Positions 53,721-64,000 of a stretch of 64,000 nucleotides of DNA are shown here, piece after piece. The notes under the pieces were generated by a model. The model ran no database searches. It was not told the DNA's origin and saw nothing but the letters and a program-made list of their open reading frames with translations. This stretch comes from Exophiala sp. HKRS030 (Eukaryota; Ascomycota; Eurotiomycetes; Chaetothyriales; Herpotrichiellaceae), in contig JAHWDD010000012.1 of NCBI GenBank assembly GCA_023897205.1, positions 248,001 through 312,000 on the forward strand. Direction: 5' to 3'. Position 1 is the stretch's first letter; every line of letters begins with the position of its first letter. A program made the translations under genes and the position numbers.

Positions 53721-55736
53721 TCATCCTCTCAGGACACTCAAACCGTACACCACACCAGCTTTCGAGCCCAAGGAAGTCAACCCCCAAACGTTCGTCAGAT
53801 TTGGCGTAGGGTGTAAAAACAAACCATCATTGATCTGCCACGCCGTCGCGATCACTGCTCCAGCCCATGCAACGACAATGTACGACTCGAGTAGACGGAC
53901 GTACCCCAGTGCGAAACGGTCCGCAAGTAGGACTTTGAGACAAGTGCGATTGTAAACCGAAATATCAGAGGCGGAACTGGTGGCCCGAATGAACACATCA
54001 AGACCTTGTGATGAGGCACGTTCTTCGCCTGGTGGTAGTGCTGCAGACAACGACCGAGAAGAGAACGTGATGAGATTTTGTAAAACTTCCCCAACCACAA
54101 AGAAAAAGCTGCATCCCGTCCGGAGGTGTCTGTTTACACGAGCGAGCCAATTCTCAGGCACTGATAGGGCAGGAGAAGGAGAAGAAGAAGAAGAAGAAGA
54201 AGAGGGACGGTGCCGTTTGTCCATGTCTGCGAGTATTTGACGAAAACTGTTGATGTCTGATGCGTAAACCATGGCCTGTCCTTGTTGAGGATTGAAACAA
54301 AATCTCTCGAATAATTGTTCAAGAGTAAGATCCGATCCACGAACCATTTCGGTATAGAATGCTGGAGTTACAACTTTGACCTCGATGTCTTTTGACTCTG
54401 ACACACGAGCGTTTCTAGAAATGTCGCGCTCGGTGAGGAGGTGGACCGGTTTCCCTCGCCCTTTCCCAGCGGCGGGGATATACGTGATCGTCTGACCCGA
54501 CTTCAATGCCACCCGTTCCAGTAGACGACGAAAGAAGGGTTCGAGGATCGTTTCTTCGGCCGTCTCGTTGCGGCCGATGCCAGTTTGCAAAACCTCGGGT
54601 CTATAAAAGACTTGTAACTTCTTCTTCGCCCACAATGTCCATGCTTCTCGCAGGATGCGTGGGTTCGTCATGAACCCAACCCACCACCATCTTGCGACAA
54701 AACCAAGATTTTGCAAACGGGACGTTTGTATCGGATCGAGCCCCGGGGAGGTTGAAAAGACTCGGGCCACAATCTTGGGTTTACCCTCCCCGGAATTGAG
54801 GACTATAGTATTATCGATTTCGACGACACCGGTGTTCCCTGTACCAGCAGGTGTAGTAGTTGTAGTGTCGAAAGGATCGGTACATGTCAAGATATACGAG
54901 CCATCTCGGTCATTGAAAGGAGAAACATGAAAATCCTTTACCCAATGATTTGTGAACTTGGGGTTTGACGACGTAGTACCTTCGTCGCCGTCGCTGTTGC
55001 GTGGCAGGTAATACATCCTCCTCTCGTCGAACGTGTTGTTGACTTCCAGGATCATTCCTCCCAGTCGGCCGTGGGCGTCGTACAGGTACCAAAAGGACAC
55101 TGGGTTGAATGAGAACCCCAAGAATCTGGGCGCCGTGACGAGATACGCAAAAGGATATCGTTCCGGTTGAACGTCTTGACTTGCTAAGAATTCGTCGAGT
55201 TTCCCACGGAGACCGCCAACATACGGTCCTCGTTGTAGGTAATCGTCTGCATGAATTGAGAACCACGGGACTCCATCACCATTGTTGGACCGAGGAGGAC
55301 CTAAAGAAAGTACGCCACCGGCGGATAGTGGTCGACCTCCACACCCGACAGGTATACCGACGAGTAAATAAGAATAAGAAAACGAGTGTTTTGTTGGAAA
55401 CAGTCGAGTGTGGGTTGTACTGCTTTCGAATATCCTGGCCGCAAGACGACTGGCCTTTTCACAAGACCGTCCGGCACCAAGGGCATCGTCCGTGTTTTTG
55501 ATTGACGTCGAGGAGGAACGACTGGAAATAGTCCACCACAAACCCGACAGAAATATCGCACCCAGGCCAGCTGGGTAGACATAAGTTTCTGAGACGGGTA
55601 GGTTGCATAACTTGGACCACAGATACTTTGATTTGAGGATGGCCAACGAAAGGGATATCGCCTTCAGATTCCGCGATATGTGTTTGAGTGATGTGCGGTG
55701 GCGATCCCTGATATCAGGCTCGTTCAGTCCAGCCAT
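53721..55736 (-). CDS. DUF1365-domain membrane-associated protein
   Basis: Single exon from ATG 55736, 671 residues. The frame is open for 41 more codons upstream without an ATG, ending with a CGCAG just before the chosen start, so an upstream exon could exist. One hydrophobic segment near residue 55-75 (VYPAGLGAIFLSGLWWTI) may anchor the protein. DUF1365 features then follow: THTRLFPTKHSFSYSYLLVGIPV, LGFSFNPVSFWYLYDAHG, EVNNTFDERRMYYL and a KDFHVSPFNDRDGSYILT segment. Two hydrophobic stretches near the C-terminus (SYIVVAWAGAVIATAW and the terminal SKAGVVYGLSVL) suggest membrane contact. Bacterial DUF1365 genes often sit with cyclopropane-fatty-acid synthase homologues, hinting at lipid modification. 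The reaction is unknown. A Ser run (from GAA/TTC repeat 54181-54203) lies near residue 560. Confidence 0.8.
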   Translation of the reverse strand: MAGLNEPDIRDRHRTSLKHISRNLKAISLSLAILKSKYLWSKLCNLPVSETYVYPAGLGAIFLSGLWWTISSRSSSTSIKNTDDALGAGRSCEKASRLAARIFESSTTHTRLFPTKHSFSYSYLLVGIPVGCGGRPLSAGGVLSLGPPRSNNGDGVPWFSIHADDYLQRGPYVGGLRGKLDEFLASQDVQPERYPFAYLVTAPRFLGFSFNPVSFWYLYDAHGRLGGMILEVNNTFDERRMYYLPRNSDGDEGTTSSNPKFTNHWVKDFHVSPFNDRDGSYILTCTDPFDTTTTTPAGTGNTGVVEIDNTIVLNSGEGKPKIVARVFSTSPGLDPIQTSRLQNLGFVARWWWVGFMTNPRILREAWTLWAKKKLQVFYRPEVLQTGIGRNETAEETILEPFFRRLLERVALKSGQTITYIPAAGKGRGKPVHLLTERDISRNARVSESKDIEVKVVTPAFYTEMVRGSDLTLEQLFERFCFNPQQGQAMVYASDINSFRQILADMDKRHRPSSSSSSSSPSPALSVPENWLARVNRHLRTGCSFFFVVGEVLQNLITFSSRSLSAALPPGEERASSQGLDVFIRATSSASDISVYNRTCLKVLLADRFALGYVRLLESYIVVAWAGAVIATAWQINDGLFLHPTPNLTNVWGLTSLGSKAGVVYGLSVLRG

Positions 55737-56281
55737 CTGCGAGGCGATGCTCCTCCACCAGGGCCCAAAGCCTGGCCTCCTTGTACTTTGAATTCTAGAT
55801 TCCACGCTCCCCGGATGTGTGCCATATCTTTTTACCGTCTCATCTGGTGTTTTGAGCAATGAATTGACTCGGGGAGATTTTATTCAGGTTTAGTGGAATG
55901 CCTGAAAGACGGGCCCACCATGCGTGATTGTTCCTTGACTCAAAGTAACCTCATGAAATTAAGTAGACATGCTTTGGAACCAAAAATTAACATAGTAGAG
56001 GTATGATGCTTTTCATCAGGTACCTGGACATCATGAGGTGCACGAGTACAGTACGAGTGCTTAAAAGAATCTAATCACTAGCATGTGCTTTTAGTCCAAA
56101 GTGTTGACGTCAACACTCTACCGAGTCGAATATCTTGTCTGAAAACAACTCTTTGGTATATCAAGATCGTCAGATAGATTCTACCTAGACATCTAGTCGA
56201 ACATTGTCATAATAGGACAGGGGATTTTAGATACAATCAGCCCATGTTTGGGCGGACAAACGGAACGAGAGTCGTGGCACG
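55737..56281. other. Intergenic spacer
   Basis: About 545 bp upstream of the DUF1365 gene and downstream of the next minus-strand gene. AT-rich with TACGAGTAC-like sequence near 56045. No gene is recognised. Confidence 0.4.
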
Positions 56282-57383
56282 TTATCCGGGTTCAATGAGC
56301 TCCCAGTAAGCGCCGACGGTTGTGTCTTGCAGTTCCTCAAAATCAGATCGAAGGGGCCATTTTGTCGCCCGACCTTTCAAGCGGACTCGGGCACCAGGGC
56401 TAATGTTTGTAACGTCCAGCCTGTGTTCCAGGCCAGGTTTCTGTTGTTGTTCCGGAAAAAGCCATCGGTTCCCGGTCGTGTCCGTGACAAGTGAAAATCG
56501 CCCACTGCCATCGACTCTTGCTTGGGATACTGTGATGGTCATCTCTGGGACTGCCGCCGAGATCGAGACCGAGTCCTGAGCAGCAATCCCAAGCACCCAC
56601 CGTCTCACTAGTTCTGCCATCCCACCAGGAATGTACTCTCGTTTTCCTTTTCTCTTGGAAGGAGAAAACACATCCGGGAGAAGAGAGCCGCTAGCTAGGT
56701 GTGCTGAGTGACCTCCGTCAGATTCTACCTTGAATGCATTCTTGGCCAGAGTTGGTGGCTCAATACATTTTGGGACAGAAGGCCGGAAGCGCGTCGTTTT
56801 CAACGTTTCCACATGGGGCGTTTCGATCATGATATCCTCGAAGTCTTCATCGTCCGAGTGCGAAGCCTGAGAAGATTGCCCTCTCAAGCCCTGGTCATCA
56901 ATTTCAGATCCAGGAGAGGACGAAATCGTGATTGGCTCAATCGGCCGTTGAGCGGGGTGACTCGTCTTCCGCTTCTTCGCAGGAGGTGTAACTATCTTCT
57001 TTCGATAGAGTAGTGGTGACTGAATTGGGAGAGTATCCTCATCCTCATCGACCACGTCTTTTCTTTGAGTATGGCCAAACCTCCTGGAGACAATCGGTGA
57101 TTCTGTCTCATCCTCGAAACTGGTGTCTATCTCATCTTTGCGCGCAGGGGCCGTTTGGAACCGCGGGATCGCACCACGGGAGGGTGTGGAGGATGTGGGT
57201 TGGGTGGTCGAGCGTGAGCTTTGAAAGATATTCTTCCGCGCCGACGGATGGCTAATCGACTTGGAAGCAGAGGCTGTGGATGGAGGGAGGAAACGTTTGG
57301 AGGAGGGCGCGGGAGTCTGTCAAATCATTAGAATATCTTTAAAACTTACCGCGAGTCAAGTATACACTATGATATTCTGGCAT
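56282..57383 (-). CDS. Conserved-looking nuclear protein of unknown function
   Basis: Exons 57366-57383 and 56282-57316 give 350 residues. The first exon encodes only MPEYHS and is inferred: the long frame lacks a suitable ATG, and a GTATAC donor with a TTTGACAG acceptor (49-nt intron) closes in phase. Residues 1-240 are disordered, rich in Ser, Pro and Arg, with basic clusters (PPAKKRKTSHP, SPSKRKGKR) and acidic patches (DEDEDTL, HSDDEDFEDI). Residues about 240-350 look folded: IPGGMAELVRRWVLGIAA, VDGSGRFSLVTDTTGNRWLF, GARVRLKGRATKWPL, VGAYWELIEPG. The beta-rich pattern would suit an OB-like fold, but that is a guess. I do not recognise the family. A nuclear role is inferred from composition. 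Confidence 0.65.
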
Positions 57384-57972
57384 GTCACCGGCGAGGGACT
57401 ACCTTATGCAAGCTTGCATCGTTGGATTGCAGCTGATACTTGTTGGCTAAGAATGTACCAATGGAAGACAGACACAGATGTCCGCAGTCGCGCATTGGAA
57501 CGAAAGAAGTCGAAGTCGTGTTCACAATTACATCACCTCACAGCCTTGCAAAATCCACAGCCTCGTCGCAACCATCCACCATAGCATTTAGACCAAAGGA
57601 GTACCTAGAAAGAGGATGTCACAGATGCAGAGAGGTGTGTTTTCCAGAGGCAGAACATCAGTGAGTGACAGTCCGTACCATATATTGAGGCTGGTCAATT
57701 CATTGGTCCTGAACCCATGGACGCCTTGCCTTGCTGCATGACCTCGTATTCGCAGTCGTGCAGTCCGGTGGCAGGCCTTATATAAACCCCTCTGCCTCAG
57801 CATGCGGTCATGCTACACCGCTTGCTCTCTCTTGGGAATTACCATCATACAGTGTACTCGCACCATCCAACTTGGCTTCACTCTTCCAGAGGAGAAACAA
57901 GAGTCGGGCGTCGCTCCATTCAAACCATCATCTCTACCAATTGAATATCAACATCAGGTTTTGAAAGTCACA
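57384..57972. other. Divergent intergenic region
   Basis: About 590 bp between the unknown nuclear-protein gene and the DUF4267-like gene. The last 150 bp is TC/CA-rich, consistent with a leader. No gene is recognised. Confidence 0.4.
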
Positions 57973-58383
57973 ATGGACACTGTCATCCCTTCCACAAACA
58001 CTCTCCCACCGCTTCATCACCTGATCGCTTACGCCATAGCTTTGATGCTTATCGGCGTCTTCATCGGTTGCCTGGTATGCCCGCACAAGATCGCCGCCGC
58101 AGCCTGTTTCCCAGAACCCGCAGACCAGCCAATGCACGTCTTCTTCTATCTATTTGCTGTGAGGGAGTTGTGTTTGGGCCTTGCGTTGTTGGTGTTTTTG
58201 AGCTACGAATACTGGAAGTCTGCGACAATCTTGTTGGCAATTGTCGGTATCAATGGAATCTCGGACTTTCTCATTTCGGGGTTTCATGGCAAAGAAGACT
58301 GGCGGACTTCGTTCTACAAACACGGCATTCCGACACTAATCGGGTATTACGGTGTGTTGAGGTTGTGGCAGGACAATTGGTGA
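57973..58383 (+). CDS. Small four-helix membrane protein (DUF4267-like)
   Basis: Single exon, 136 residues from ATG 57973. An upstream in-frame extension exists but contains leader-like sequence, so the ATG at MDTVIPST is preferred. Four hydrophobic segments are visible: HLIAYAIALMLIGVFIGCLV, VFFYLFAVRELCLGLALLVF, ATILLAIVGINGISDFLIS and HGIPTLIGYYGVLRLW. The conserved-looking loop AVRELCLGLAL and the FHGKEDWRTSFYKHG loop match DUF4267-type fungal proteins, whose function is unknown. No signal peptide distinct from helix 1. Confidence 0.7.
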   Translation: MDTVIPSTNTLPPLHHLIAYAIALMLIGVFIGCLVCPHKIAAAACFPEPADQPMHVFFYLFAVRELCLGLALLVFLSYEYWKSATILLAIVGINGISDFLISGFHGKEDWRTSFYKHGIPTLIGYYGVLRLWQDNW

Positions 58384-59442
58384 GTGTCCTGTGTTCAGGG
58401 ATTGGGAAGTGATACACTTGCCTCTGATTCATGCGTCGACTGGGGTGTTCGGGAGATGTTTTACGACGAGTTGATCATGTTCGCGTTCTTTCAATCTGGA
58501 AAGAAAATTTGTTTTGTTCTGTCATACTGGAAATTGAGAAGAAGTGAAGTACTGCCATCGAAATTGAATTGGAATCCGGATGAAAAACTAAATGGTGCTT
58601 GTCTCCTCCATATCTATACTCGGTATATCATTACAGTTTGTCTATTTATATTCCATGGCATTGTGGAATGGGTGGCACCAAAAGTGGTCAATGCAAGCCT
58701 ACTGAGTCTAGGCGTCGGACTGTTGGATCCTTAGGGAATCGCCGTTATCTAGCTCATTCTTGACTTGGACAGTCTGTCTCTTTAGGCCGCCTTGACAGTC
58801 TATCACATCATCTAGAAACCCTTGTACCGAGGACCAAAGTGGATTTCATACACGTCACAAAACAACACAACCACCGACTTTTCTTTTTCCACCAGAACTT
58901 CCAGAGATATGCATCAGCATAAGCAGCTCAATCACTTTTATCTCAATGGCAATCATCACCCAATGAATCGCCCGCCAAGGCAACCTCCTTGTACCGAAGC
59001 AGGCAAAGCTAAGCGACCAAGGGGGACCATCTACTGCAACCTTTCGTTCATGGTCCAGTTGAAATCATTAGCCTCATCAGCCCACGAGCCTCACCATCTT
59101 AAATACCCGCACTATGACGGATGGTACCAAGGCCGCACCTTGGATCGACCAGGTTACGATAAACTTAGGTTGCTTGAAGGTCAAAGTGGCACAGGCCCTT
59201 CCCGCCTCCACCTACGCCAACACCACAGAGCGATGGTGCCATATCTCGCCTATTGGCGGGGCCGCAGAAGGGGAGGATCTGTGTGCAAGGGAGCCTTGGG
59301 CAGGTATTAATACTGTACGGACCCATTGAAAGCTGCTTATCGTGAAATCATGCTTTCTTCTTACTTCGGTCGCTTTTCACACTTCGTCCAGTGTTTGTTT
59401 TGAGTCTGTGTTTTTCTATTGCGTAGCAGAAAACTCCCAAAA
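58384..59442. other. Intergenic region upstream of the sugar-family transporter
   Basis: About 1.06 kb between two + strand genes. A 162-codon frame (58822-59310) has repetitive His/Pro/Arg composition and no folded-domain pattern, so it is not called. The promoter of the transporter lies at the right end. Confidence 0.4.
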
Positions 59443-61289
59443 ATGGCCGAAGACTCAAAAGTTGTGGTCGAGGATTCGCCTACAAATGACTATCGCAATA
59501 GGCTGGGGAGTGAAGTCGCCTTGGGGATTGACGACTTGAGCGCCATTCCCAAAGGTACCATCGATCCAGTGTACGAGGCGAAAGCCAGAGTACTCAATCG
59601 AGCGATACAAGACATTGGAATGGGATGGTATCAGTAAGTGTTTTCGGTCCGCGTTGTCGACGCCGCCCGATCTTCTCAGCCTTGTGCCAGCCGGTAGTGT
59701 AGCAGTGTTGGTTTCTCCTCCTTCTTAGCATGACCATTCCTCGTTACTTGTATCAACGTTGCCAGACATACAACTAACACACCTTTGTAGATGGCAGTTG
59801 TTCATCGTCGTTGGCTTTGGCTGGGCCAGCGACAATCTATGGCCCATCGTCACGTCTCTCATCTTCACCCCGATCACGAACGAGTTTGGTCCAAGTAGAC
59901 CGCCTCTGTTGACCCTGGCGCAGAACATTGGTCTCTTGGCCGGCGCCATGTTCTGGGGGTTTGGATGCGACATCTTCGGCCGTCGCTGGGGGTTCAACCT
60001 CACCCTCGGCATCACGAGCGTGTTTGGCCTCATCGCGGCCAGCTCGCCCAACTTTGCGGCCATAGGGTGCTTCGACGCCCTGTGGTCCTTTGGCGTGGGT
60101 GGGAATCTGCCCGTCGACTCTGCCATCTTTCTCGAATTCCTCCCCGGATCCCACCAATACCTTCTCACTGTCTTGTCGATAGACTGGGCTCTGGCGCAGC
60201 TCCTGGCGACACTGGTCGCGTGGCCGATCTTGGGCAACCTGACCTGCCAGGAGGATGAAGTGTGTACGCGGTCCAAGAACATGGGCTGGCGTTATTTCGT
60301 GATAGCCATGGGCGGTCTGGCCATGGTAATGTTTTTTATTCGGTTTGTCCTGTTTACGATTTACGAGTCTCCTGTAAGTTCTTTTTCCTGCCCATCCCAC
60401 GCCCTTGCCCACCTGAAGCGTAAAGTGCAAACCACAACATGTACAAGACCGAGTTCGATCTGACATATCTTCCCAACCTTTAACCCAGAAATACCACATG
60501 GGCAAAGGCAACGACGAAGAAGCTGTACGCATCGTGCACGAAGTCGCCCGACGCAACGGCAAAACCTCCCCCTTGACCGTCGACGACCTCAAGGCGTGCG
60601 AGGTCTTGGGGGACGGGCAGGCTCAACAGACCACGGCCGCCGCGGCCATCAAGCGTAACCTCGAAAAGTTCAACCTGGCCCACGTGCGGTCGCTGTTCGC
60701 GACCAAGAAGCTTGCTTTCTCGACCGGCATGATCATGGCCATCTGGGGCTTCATCGGGTTGGGTTACCCTCTGTACAATGCGTTTCTGCCTTACCTGCAG
60801 GCCATCAAGGGGGCCGAGTTCGGCGACAGTTCGACCTACATCACCTACCGCAACCAGGTCATCATCGCGGTGCTGGGCGTCCCGGGTGCGCTCCTGGGAG
60901 GGGTCATGGTCGAGATCCGCGGGTTCGGACGTAGAGGCACCCTGGCCCTCGCCACGGTCGCGACGGGCGTGTTCCTGTACTGCAGCACGACCGCCACCAC
61001 TTCCGACGCCCTGCTCGGTTGGAACTGCGCCTTCAACTTTTGCAGCAACGTCATGTACGCCGTCCTTTACGCCTACACCCCCGAGGTCTTCCCAACGAAA
61101 GATCGCGGGTCCGGGAACGCCCTCTGCGCCACGGCGAACCGAGTTTTTGGCATCATGGCCCCCATCATCGCCATGTTTGCCAACCTCAAGACCACCGCGC
61201 CCGTGTACACGAGTGGCGCTCTCTTTATCGCCGCCGGGTTGATGGTCATACTTTTGCCCTACGAGTCTCAAGGGAAAGCTAGTTTGTGA
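59443..61289 (+). CDS. MFS transporter, sugar-porter/SV2-like family
   Basis: Exons 59443-59633, 59791-60373 and 60489-61289 give 524 residues, with 157- and 115-nt introns. The hydrophilic N-terminus (about 60 residues) precedes GMGWYQWQLFIVVGFGW, the typical entry to helix 1. After helix 2 comes the motif A variant FWGFGCDIFGRRWGF. Later RYFVIAMGGLAMVMFFIRF and YESPKYH mark the end of the first half. The second half has the loop RSLFATKKLAFSTGM, then YTPEVFPTKDRGSGNALC, close to the PESPR/PETK-like sugar-porter signature. Twelve spans are visible. This SV2/NiaP-type subgroup carries organic acids, aromatic acids or vitamins rather than only sugars. The substrate is not determined. Confidence 0.88.
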
Positions 61290-61819
61290 AATGCTGATGG
61301 CGTGTATGTGACTGTGTCAATACGTGTGAAAGATGTGAACACATCAAGGAAGTCGAGAGAGAGAGAGAGAGAGAGCGGCCAGCGATGCTGTGGCACACTC
61401 CTGTCTACTTATTTCTTGCATACATAACGACGATGATAGAAATCCGTCTACTTATGTAAGGACATCCTTGGAAAAAACCACAGATAGCAACGGAAGCACA
61501 TCCGCATGACATGGCATATTTTTACACGGGTCCTGAGAAGTATTCAGAAGTTTATGAGGGAAAAAGAAAGTCTCCGTAGGGATGAAGCGATCACATTATT
61601 TGCCTTTTAGCACGCTCAACTCACGTAACTACATGACCGACTATGAAATATGGAGAAGAGAGAAAATCACCAATCTGTATCACTGGGTATGATTAGGTCA
61701 CAATCTCTATCACGGATTTTCTGTCTCATCTCGTTTCAGTTCCATTCTGATATGCGTCGAGGTTGATTATACTACCCAAAAAGAAATCTAGGTAGTCGAC
61801 CACCTCCTTCTACAACTCA
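61290..61819. other. Intergenic, convergent 3' ends, with a GA microsatellite
   Basis: About 530 bp between stop codons. An uninterrupted GA dinucleotide repeat occupies about 61355-61375. Nothing else is recognised. Confidence 0.5.
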
Positions 61820-62599
61820 TCATCTCCAATGAGTGTTTTTCTCTCCTCGAGAGCCATAAGTCTCGTTCAGATATGCATCCAATCCCGACTGGAATGTTCG
61901 TCTTCGCGATTCGGACGTGGATGGCGTCTCTGTACGCTCTCCGTATCGTCTCCGGCTAGTCTCGCGATGAAGTGTGGTAGTATCAGTTGTGTCGTCTTCG
62001 AAGTCGGGATCGATTCCGGCCTCATCCAGGTCATGATAGTACGAGCGCTGACTTTGTCCTCCCTCGTCAGCAAACATTTTCACTTGTGAGTGCGCCTGCT
62101 GCTGCTGAGGCGGCGGTGGTGGCGCACTTCGCGTCAAATTCGAATATACATCAGGACTATTGGTTGAATCTGCAAACACCCCCTGGACTCCAGCGAAAAT
62201 ACATCGATTGAAATACTGATCCCCCTTGTAATTTCTGTCGCCGATCCCACCTAGTCTCATGGGCCGGAGGACCCTGGCGGCAGCCGAACAGCGCGCACAA
62301 TATTTGTATGCAAACCCAAACACGGGCTTGCTTGGGCCCGGCAGCGGGTGTAGAACAGAGACGGTCTGGAAGAAGCATGGACACGTGTGCCAGCTGGTGC
62401 GCTTGTATAATTTCGCCGTCTTGAGGGCCAAGGGTTTCGACTGTGGCTGATCCGGATCCGAAGAGTTCTTGTATGGGTTTCTGGAGAGGTATGAGAAGAG
62501 AATCTTTGCGTCCGGGCAGTCATTGGGCTGCGTTTGGGCTTGTCCTGTCGCTATCGAGTGCAGGACGAAAGGACATAGAGGGACAAACAGATTACACAT
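61820..62599 (-). CDS. Unknown protein with Cys-rich zinc-ribbon-like segment
   Basis: Single frame from ATG 62599, 259 residues. The frame continues upstream without an ATG in leader-like sequence. Residues about 60-110 contain TSWHTCPCFFQTV followed by YKYCARCSAAARVL, two C-x-C/C-x2-C pairs that could bind zinc. A proline/glutamine run (APPPPPPQQQQA) and a polar tail with DPDFEDDTTDT and SRRRYGERTE follow. The C-terminal RTFQSGLDAYLNETYGSRG looks like a short conserved helix. No enzyme motif or signal peptide is visible. I do not recognise the family, and splicing within the frame is possible. Confidence 0.5.
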   Translation of the reverse strand: MCNLFVPLCPFVLHSIATGQAQTQPNDCPDAKILFSYLSRNPYKNSSDPDQPQSKPLALKTAKLYKRTSWHTCPCFFQTVSVLHPLPGPSKPVFGFAYKYCARCSAAARVLRPMRLGGIGDRNYKGDQYFNRCIFAGVQGVFADSTNSPDVYSNLTRSAPPPPPQQQQAHSQVKMFADEGGQSQRSYYHDLDEAGIDPDFEDDTTDTTTLHRETSRRRYGERTETPSTSESRRRTFQSGLDAYLNETYGSRGEKNTHWR

Positions 62600-63574
62600 G
62601 ACTCGGTGTTGATGGGTTGGAAGGCTGTGTTGATGTGTATATGTTATGGAAGGTCTTTGGAAATTGTATGATGTTGTGTGGTTCTTTCTCCAAGTAAGAA
62701 TTGGGAAGTGCACGAACAGTCAATTACGTGCGTGCTTTGGATGGGATTTGGGATTGGGAATGGGGATGTGGGATTTTCTTTACTTTTCCTTCATCTTCTG
62801 AAATCTCTCCCTCGATATAGTCAGGCAGACATGCGACGAAGGGCCAGAGATGATGGCGTAAAGGCTCAGCACGCGGACAACCGGTGACTGTGTGATGGCA
62901 GAATTTCATTGGCCAAAATCACCATGGCAGGCAAGGCGAATGGTTGCCTTACTCTGCACCATTTGTCTCAATGGCAGCCATCATATTGGACAGCAGAAGA
63001 GGATGGACGGAAATGTTGTGGTAAGATGAAACAATCAAATCCATGGGTCGACTGGGCTCAATGGCGCAAAACTCACCAGACCATCGGCTAAGCACAGGAC
63101 CATGGTCATTTGTGTGTTGAAAGGGCATGAGATGCAGGAGAACGTGTCATGCATCAGCCGTGTGCTGTTTTCCTGGCTAATGATGATGGGACACGGTGGC
63201 ACAGAAACACGGTGTGTTCAGTTTAGTACTGCCAAAAAGACGCAATGGTCCAAAGTGCCCAGTGAGATGGTGCTTTGGGTGTTTGGTTGAAGATGGATGG
63301 CGTTGAAGATTGTACTCCGTATATATCTTCTTTATTTTAGTGACTGCGTACCTCGTATTCGTACAGCAAAGAACAGAAGGTCCCGCGAGAGACTTTTGGG
63401 CTCCTGCCGAATTGATGCGAATTGACCCGCTCACGACAGTCGACGTCTACCTAAGCCTCTATCGATCGAGTTCTCGTATCATTCCTACAGTAGGAAAATC
63501 AGAGTCATGAGGTAGGTCATCACTCCATCTGATTACTCGATACTCCAGATGGAGCACTTTGTCAAGATACTTCC
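62600..63574. other. Divergent intergenic region
   Basis: About 975 bp between two divergent genes. It carries TACTCCGTA at 63314-63322 (reverse complement of TACGGAGTA). Only short frames. Promoters of both neighbours are expected here. Confidence 0.4.
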
Positions 63575-64000
63575 ATGTCATCCGGAATCCCTCTGCATTG
63601 GAAAGTCAGTCTACAGAGTACATCGAGTACCTCGCTCAACTCGAGATCCTACACGGCAATCGGCAAGCAATGTCTACCCAACCAAGTGTCCATCCTTTCG
63701 CTTCTGGATATCGTGGCATTCTCGCATGGCTGCATTCTGTATCTTCGGTTAGATTGCGGACATAGTCTGCTTCGACTCGTACCAATGACACCCTTTGACA
63801 ATCCTCTGGCGGCATCGTTACGAGTACAGCACACCCATTTCTATCAGCAGGCGTTGGGTGGTATCCGAGCTCCCCCGCCACGCGTACCAGCACTAGAGAG
63901 AAAGCTTTTAGCTATGGCGGCTACTACAAGGCTTATCTCCCCGCCTTCAACAGGCCCCAGTCTCGCTCCTCCAACCACTGCTCTCCAGGCCATGCTCAAT
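63575..64000 (+). CDS. Unknown protein, 5' part of a gene cut by the right edge
   Basis: From ATG 63575 the frame is open for 142 codons to the window edge. The translation is protein-like: a Ser/Thr-rich start (QSTSSTSLNSRS), then QVSILSLLDIVAFSHGCILYLRLDCGHSLLRLVPM, a Cys/His-containing hydrophobic core, and RVQHTHFYQQALGG with a Pro/Ser/Thr-rich stretch (RLISPPSTGPSLAPPTTALQ) to the edge. The two other forward frames close earlier here. I do not recognise a family. The C-terminal part is missing, so neither length nor function can be judged. The start could also be further downstream at ATG 63785. Confidence 0.5.
   Translation, partial: MSSGIPLHWKVSLQSTSSTSLNSRSYTAIGKQCLPNQVSILSLLDIVAFSHGCILYLRLDCGHSLLRLVPMTPFDNPLAASLRVQHTHFYQQALGGIRAPPPRVPALERKLLAMAATTRLISPPSTGPSLAPPTTALQAMLN

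Noticed and set aside
54181..54203. GAA/TTC repeat in the DUF1365 gene as a possible frameshift hotspot
   Set aside because: It encodes an in-frame serine run and the reading frame is intact on both sides.
58822..59310. 162-codon + strand frame
   Set aside because: Low-complexity His/Arg/Pro composition and no recognisable domain. It overlaps the expected promoter of the next gene.
60480..61271. 263-codon frame on the minus strand
   Set aside because: It is antisense to the sugar-family transporter, whose helices and signatures are clear.

Overview
The window is nuclear DNA from a filamentous ascomycete (Pezizomycotina). Genes are compact, on both strands, and carry short introns (mostly 45-105 nt) with GTRNGT donors, CTAAC-like branch sites and YAG acceptors. 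The family mix includes Zn2Cys6 regulators, MFS transporters of three kinds, monoamine oxidase N, formamidase, a hybrid histidine kinase, Mrc1 and Mim2. A eurotiomycete such as a black yeast (Chaetothyriales) is plausible, but this is inference. I found no viral genes, CRISPR, rRNA or convincing tRNA, and no intact transposon.

Layout. 0-6 kb: the 3' end of PEX2, a quorum-quenching-type metallo-beta-lactamase divergent from an FAD monooxygenase, and an NYN-domain protein. 7-16.5 kb: a monocarboxylate-type transporter, two nuclear proteins of unclear role, a PcaB-type fumarase-superfamily enzyme and ribosomal protein L12. 17.6-23 kb: arginase and an MHYT-domain hybrid histidine kinase. 24-31 kb: AIM24, eIF2-beta, MIM2, an F-box-like protein, and an O6-alkylguanine-DNA alkyltransferase with an extra N-terminal domain, divergent from the checkpoint mediator MRC1 across a promoter carrying an MCB site. 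36-37.3 kb: a SET-domain protein.

38-50 kb is the most cluster-like part: Zn2Cys6 regulator, DHA1-type MFS transporter, second Zn2Cys6 regulator, monoamine oxidase N ending in a PTS1-like tripeptide, and a divergent amino-acid/GABA-type permease. Permease import of an amine, peroxisomal oxidation to aldehyde and ammonia, and local regulators would make a nitrogen-scavenging unit. Formamidase, another ammonia-releasing enzyme, lies just beyond it, separated by a D-aminoacyl-tRNA deacylase gene. 53.7-64 kb: a DUF1365 protein, two uncharacterised proteins, a small four-helix membrane protein, a sugar-family MFS transporter, and a gene running off the right edge.

Exon structures were deduced by eye from splice signals and reading-frame closure. 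Each spliced model given as joined exons sums to a multiple of three. The F-box-like gene is the exception: its last junction is unresolved. Family names rest on motif recognition, not on database searches.
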